64,000 bases of DNA from NCBI GenBank assembly GCA_946800325.1, contig OX326961.1, positions 5,558,655 to 5,622,654 on the forward strand, written 5' to 3'. The DNA is from Luzula sylvatica. Its lineage: Eukaryota > Streptophyta > Magnoliopsida > Poales > Juncaceae. Shown here one piece after another: positions 60,294 to 64,000 of the stretch. Position 1 is the first letter of the stretch; each line of letters starts with the position of its first letter. Below the pieces are notes generated by a model, which worked only from the letters and a program-made list of their open reading frames with translations, did not search any database and was not told the DNA's origin. The translations under genes and the position numbers were made by a program.

Positions 60294-60956
60294 CAGTGTT
60301 GTAAAAGACGGAAAACGGAACGGAACGGTCCGGCACCGTTTTAGTGTTTAATCCGTAAAACGGTCGTAAAACGATTAAAAAACGGTAAAAAATGGTTAAG
60401 TCAAAATACAATAAAATATCATCAAAATACAACAAAATATCATCAAATTAGACAAAATCAGAAGAAAAAAAACAGCAACAAATTACGGTGAGCCAGAATC
60501 GAGATGATCAGAGCCTCATTCGTTCCCCATCCAGTCAAAATCAAAGTTTTAACAAACAATCCATATTCAGATCAAGCGATCAAAACCTTGCAACCTTGCA
60601 ATACGGATCAGATTGAAAAAAAATGAGAAATGAATACCTTGAAATGCCTTCCTGAGCTGCTCGCAATCTTCATTCGGTGATGGTACTGTATGAGGAACGG
60701 TAAGACTGGGCAAAGAAAAAAGATTAAAACAATTTTTTAAGACTGGGCCAAGATTGAAAGCCCAAAAAAAATGTTAGCCCCAATTTTTTATGTAAAAAAC
60801 GGCCAGTAAAACGATAAGCAAAACGGTTTTGATAAAAAAAACGGCGAAAAACGGTAAGAAAACGGTGGACCGTTTTGGCAAAAACGAAACGGTTTGCCAC
60901 CGTGTTACCGTTTTTCATCGTTTTTTTACCGTTTTACACCGTTTTTTACAACACTG
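60294..60956. mobile_element. hAT-type MITE, CAGTGTTGTAAAA ends
   Basis: Perfect terminal inverted repeats CAGTGTTGTAAAA and TTTTACAACACTG fit the hAT consensus. They are flanked by CTCACAAA (60286-60293) and CTCACAGA (60957-60964), an 8-bp duplication with one change. The subterminal regions repeat AAAACGG/CCGTTTT motifs. Non-coding. Confidence 0.85.
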
Positions 60957-61139
60957 CTCACAGATGTCTCGTAAACTCCAATATCTCGTTTCGCTCCTAG
61001 CCTCAAACGAACCACATGCAAAAGCAACATAGGGATAATTAGCTATATGAATGGCTAAGTGAGATGGTTCAGAGGCTAGTCCGCTAAGGCGCTAAGTTTA
61101 CCTTAATGATGTGCCAGCCTCTTTAACCAAAATAATGTG

Positions 61140-62250
61140 TACTTTAAATTTCCAATTCGTTCTCATTTCATAATTTATTTCTTTTTATTCATGTATTTAT
61201 TTAAAATGTTCTTAAAATCATATAATTTCGTACCGTAATAAAATCATATCATATTATAATTATAATTATATACAAAACCGCATCATATCATATTCTTATA
61301 AGTTCATATCATATCATAATATTATTAAAGTCGTATTCTTATAAATTTATATCATGATATTTAATTTTAAAATTTGTTCAAATTTTCTTGTCACATTATT
61401 CATAAAATTTACGTATACATATTCATATTCTTAGTCGTATTCAAATTCTCATTCTTACTTTTATTTATATCGTCATATTTTCTCTTATCTTTTTAAAATC
61501 ATATACATATCATAATCATTTCAAAATCGTATCATATTATATTCATATTCATAGTCATATTCAAATTCTTATTATATTCATACTAACGACTTGGTGACTC
61601 CAAACCAAAACCAAAATCTATTAAAATAAAATTTTGGAGCAATAATAATAATATGATCAATCTCGACAAGAACCAATGAAAAACGTGAGACACTATTTTC
61701 ATTGCAACCACACGGACAATCTGGCAAGAGCGAAATAGACGAATTTTCTAAGGCAAATCAAAGACGACGACGCAAAATGCAACGAAATCAATGGAAACGA
61801 CGCTGTTATGGTCTTGACATTATTAGCATTGTAAAGATCTCAAATATTATTTTTTTATTTGTAGTAGCCGAATGTATTTTTATTTTTGTAATAATACTTT
61901 TGTATCACATACGACAAACGATCGCTTGTTAGGTACCATTCAAAAAAAATCATATTATTGTTCTTCATATTTCAATTTAAACTCGTATCATGTCATATTC
62001 AAATCATATCATAATCATATTTATATCTAAATTATATCATATCATCTCGTATCGTATCGTATTAAAAATCATATATCATACCGTATCATATCATATCATA
62101 TTTATATTATATTATATCATATTAAAAATCGTATCAAAATCGTATTAAAATCATATCAAATTGTATCATAATTCAAAATCATATGGTCTCATACTCATAT
62201 CATATCGTATTAAATTAAAATTCGTATTAAAATCATATCAAAATATTGGT
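61140..62250. repeat. Degenerate TCATA/TCGTA low-complexity block
   Basis: Two stretches (61200-61585 and 61965-62250) consist of degenerate ATCATATCATATT-type repeats. They are separated by about 370 bp of different sequence that has one short frame and no recognisable domain. Confidence 0.7.
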
Positions 62251-62284
62251 GATTTTCAGAAGGTAAGCGGCGAAATTGAATAGT

Positions 62285-62650
62285 GGAGCTTCTTCACGAC
62301 ATCTTCATGGTCTCGAATGACCCTTCGATGGTGCGAGAAAGCATACCGGCCTCTCGGGACATCATGAATCTGGTACAGATCCATAGGAGAGGTTTGTAGA
62401 AGTCGTAGTTGTCGCAGCGTGCTGCTCCGTTGCTTGCGAGCAGCTTGAAAGTGATTCGGGTCTTCTGCCAAGGTGGCGGAGGTCGGCTTCCATCTGCCAT
62501 GGAGACTCCTTCCCTTCCAAGCAGTGAGGGTGCATCCAGCGGGAGAAGAGGGATTGTCGAGGTTGATTCCGAGGCGGTCGTTTGTGTTTTAGCAAACTGG
62601 CGAGAGAGGGAGAGGAGTAGGATGAGAGGAAGATTAGGTGGCACGAGCTC
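62285..62650 (-). other. Exon-like stretch, unidentified
   Basis: GC-richer minus-strand sequence with an open frame from the ATG near 62500 to a TGA near 62285. It encodes MADGSRPPPPWQKTRITFKL, CDNYDFYKPLLWICTRFM and GMLSRTIEGSFETM. Exon-like in composition and with no stops for over 100 codons, but the family is not recognised and splice borders are unclear. Confidence 0.35.
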
Positions 62651-62839
62651 GTGTATCTCTCGCCATTTCCATGGCGCTCACGAATCAAGATCCAGAAGAA
62701 GCCTTCTCGCAATCCTCATCGTGAAGAGACGTAACAGAGAGAAAGGGGATGTCTACGGGTCGGGTTTATTTTTCTTAATGGGTCCAGCGCAGTTAAGAAA
62801 TAAAGGATTCGGGTTCTTTAACGGGTCTGGTTTCAGGCT

Positions 62840-63420
62840 CACAATTTCTAGGTTACTTTGTATCATGATAACACATTATTTTCTTAATAAGATTGATTTT
62901 AAAATTTGCATATATCCATCGATTTAACTCCAAATTAACTGGTTCAAATTTATAAATTCATATATCGGAGAGTAGAATTTTATTATAGTTTTTATTAATT
63001 CTTCTAACATTTTGAAGATGTATATATTTATTTATGTCAAAATGATTATTAAATTTTTTTAGGTATGCTCATTCCTAGATTCGTATTAATTTCCCTGTGA
63101 TGATTTCAATCATATCCTCCACAAGTTTTTCAGACGAAATTCAAATACCATCACAATTCAAATACCATCACAATTAACACGGGACATATAAGGGATAATT
63201 TCATGTATATCCTTTCAAAAGTTCAAAATATCAAATTTATCCCTCTAAACTTGATAATATCAAATTTATCTCTCTAAAACTCTATTTATTTCAATTTAGT
63301 CCCAGACTAACAGAACAGTTAAATTTAACAAAAGATTTGTGAAATGACATTTTTACCCTTTTAAGAAATATCCCCGAATCCACCAAACTCATTCCAAAGT
63401 CAAAACCCGATAAGAGATGA
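62840..63420. other. No gene seen
   Basis: AT-rich spacer with simple direct duplication TTCAAATACCATCACAATT at about 63140-63175. Confidence 0.4.
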
Positions 63421-63785
63421 GCTCTTCTTTTTCAACGTTATCCGTGTGGACAAGAGCTTTCTTCTTCAGCTTTCAGCTAAGGTCTACTAAGAGCATGAAG
63501 CTCTCACTACTCAATTCTCCGGCTACCTAAGAGGTTTGCTCTTCTTCTTCAACGAAGGTCTGAAGCATACACAACTTTAGTCTCCCTTAAGATCTTCACT
63601 CTTCTCTTCTTCAGCGAAAGTACGATCTAAATACAAGTCGAACGGTGTGCTAGTAGAAAAACTCTACTTCTCAAGCTTCGCTCCTCCTACTAAACCACTC
63701 GAAGCTGGTTCTAGTAGCAGAACGTTATGCCAGCGTAGTGCTCCAGCCTCCAGCACTATTGTGTCAATGCTTCAATCGAAGGTAT
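63421..63785 (+). other. Possible 5' exon, unidentified
   Basis: A C/T-rich leader-like stretch leads into the frame SSFAPPTKPLEAGSSSRTLC followed by SAPASSTIVSMLQSK and a GTATATA donor-like site at about 63783. The serine-rich composition would fit a plastid transit peptide, but no upstream ATG was preferred and no partner exon was found before the window ends. Confidence 0.25.
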
Positions 63786-64000
63786 ATACTTTCAATTCTG
63801 AAATTTTCTTCGGTTTTGTTATTAATTGGGAAGAATTAAGGTCAAAATTGTTGTCTATTAAGGTCAAATATACCGAATTAGGGTAAATTAGGTTTAATTG
63901 TGATTCTATGGAGGTCACATTAATTATTTAGAGTAAATTGAGGGCAAATTGAAGTGAAATAAGACTAATTATAACCTAAACACGGTCAATTCAATTTCAG

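Noticed and set aside
61040..61130. Possible tRNA or SINE (GGTTCAGAGGCTAGTCCGCT)
   Set aside because: No cloverleaf could be drawn and no A-box/B-box spacing fits.

Overview
The window looks like a piece of a plant (angiosperm, probably eudicot) nuclear genome. It is AT-rich, contains nested transposable elements of typical plant families (LINE/L1, Ty1-copia, Helitron, CACTA, hAT-like MITEs), and its genes have short GT-AG introns. Decayed pieces resemble plant gene families: purple acid phosphatase, MATE/DETOXIFICATION, and RBP45/47 RNA-binding proteins. No rRNA, tRNA or CRISPR was found. All identifications come from reading motifs by eye, with no database search.

Layout. 1-2.87 kb: minus-strand LTR-retrotransposon remnant with a tRNA-Asp-type primer-binding site, interrupted by a small poly(A) retroposon with an 11-bp target-site duplication (TSD). 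2.87-4.96 kb: about 2.1 kb of ~45-bp palindromic repeats starting with CACTA. 5.95-6.96 kb: small multi-exon minus-strand gene with a damaged splice acceptor. 8.72-11.80 kb: the only long gene that looks intact. It has eight exons on the minus strand and all seven introns are phase 0. I assemble 852 codons: two zinc-ribbon motifs like the N terminus of FORGETTER1/Strawberry notch, an acidic/basic four-fold repeat, and a Ptta/En/Spm-type plant transposase domain with a coiled coil. 12.0-13.1 kb: MITE-like element. 14.6-17.2 kb: complete-looking Helitron (minus) filled with an array based on a GGACCAAAATGTAAATAAAA-like unit. 17.3-18.4 kb: a fold-back element and a MITE.

19-30 kb: Helitron-type 3' termini (hairpin + CTAG|T) and mosaics of broken, same-strand gene fragments (MATE, RBP45/47, an acidic exon, a possible M20 amidohydrolase exon), which suggests Helitron gene capture. 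31.2-33.5 kb: a MITE, a 0.7-kb pentanucleotide microsatellite and an 8-bp-TSD MITE. 35.35-41.63 kb: a nearly intact LINE on the minus strand with a 15-bp TSD, an intact ORF2 (endonuclease + reverse transcriptase) and an ORF1 broken by one in-frame TAA. 41.8-43.1 kb: purple acid phosphatase pseudo-exons beside a CACTA terminal fragment flanked by a 58-bp direct repeat. 46.3-46.9 kb: hAT-type MITE.

49.5-59.7 kb: a nested stack. A plus-strand Helitron is split by a full-length copia element (49892-59452, TTACA TSD, minus strand), which itself holds an inverted solo LTR of the same family (CCTAA TSD). 60.3-60.96 kb: hAT-type MITE. 61-64 kb: low-complexity sequence and two weak exon-like stretches.

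The functional story is mainly one probable expressed gene, the zinc-ribbon/transposase fusion, inside a mobile-element graveyard. No pathway or operon-like cooperation is visible.
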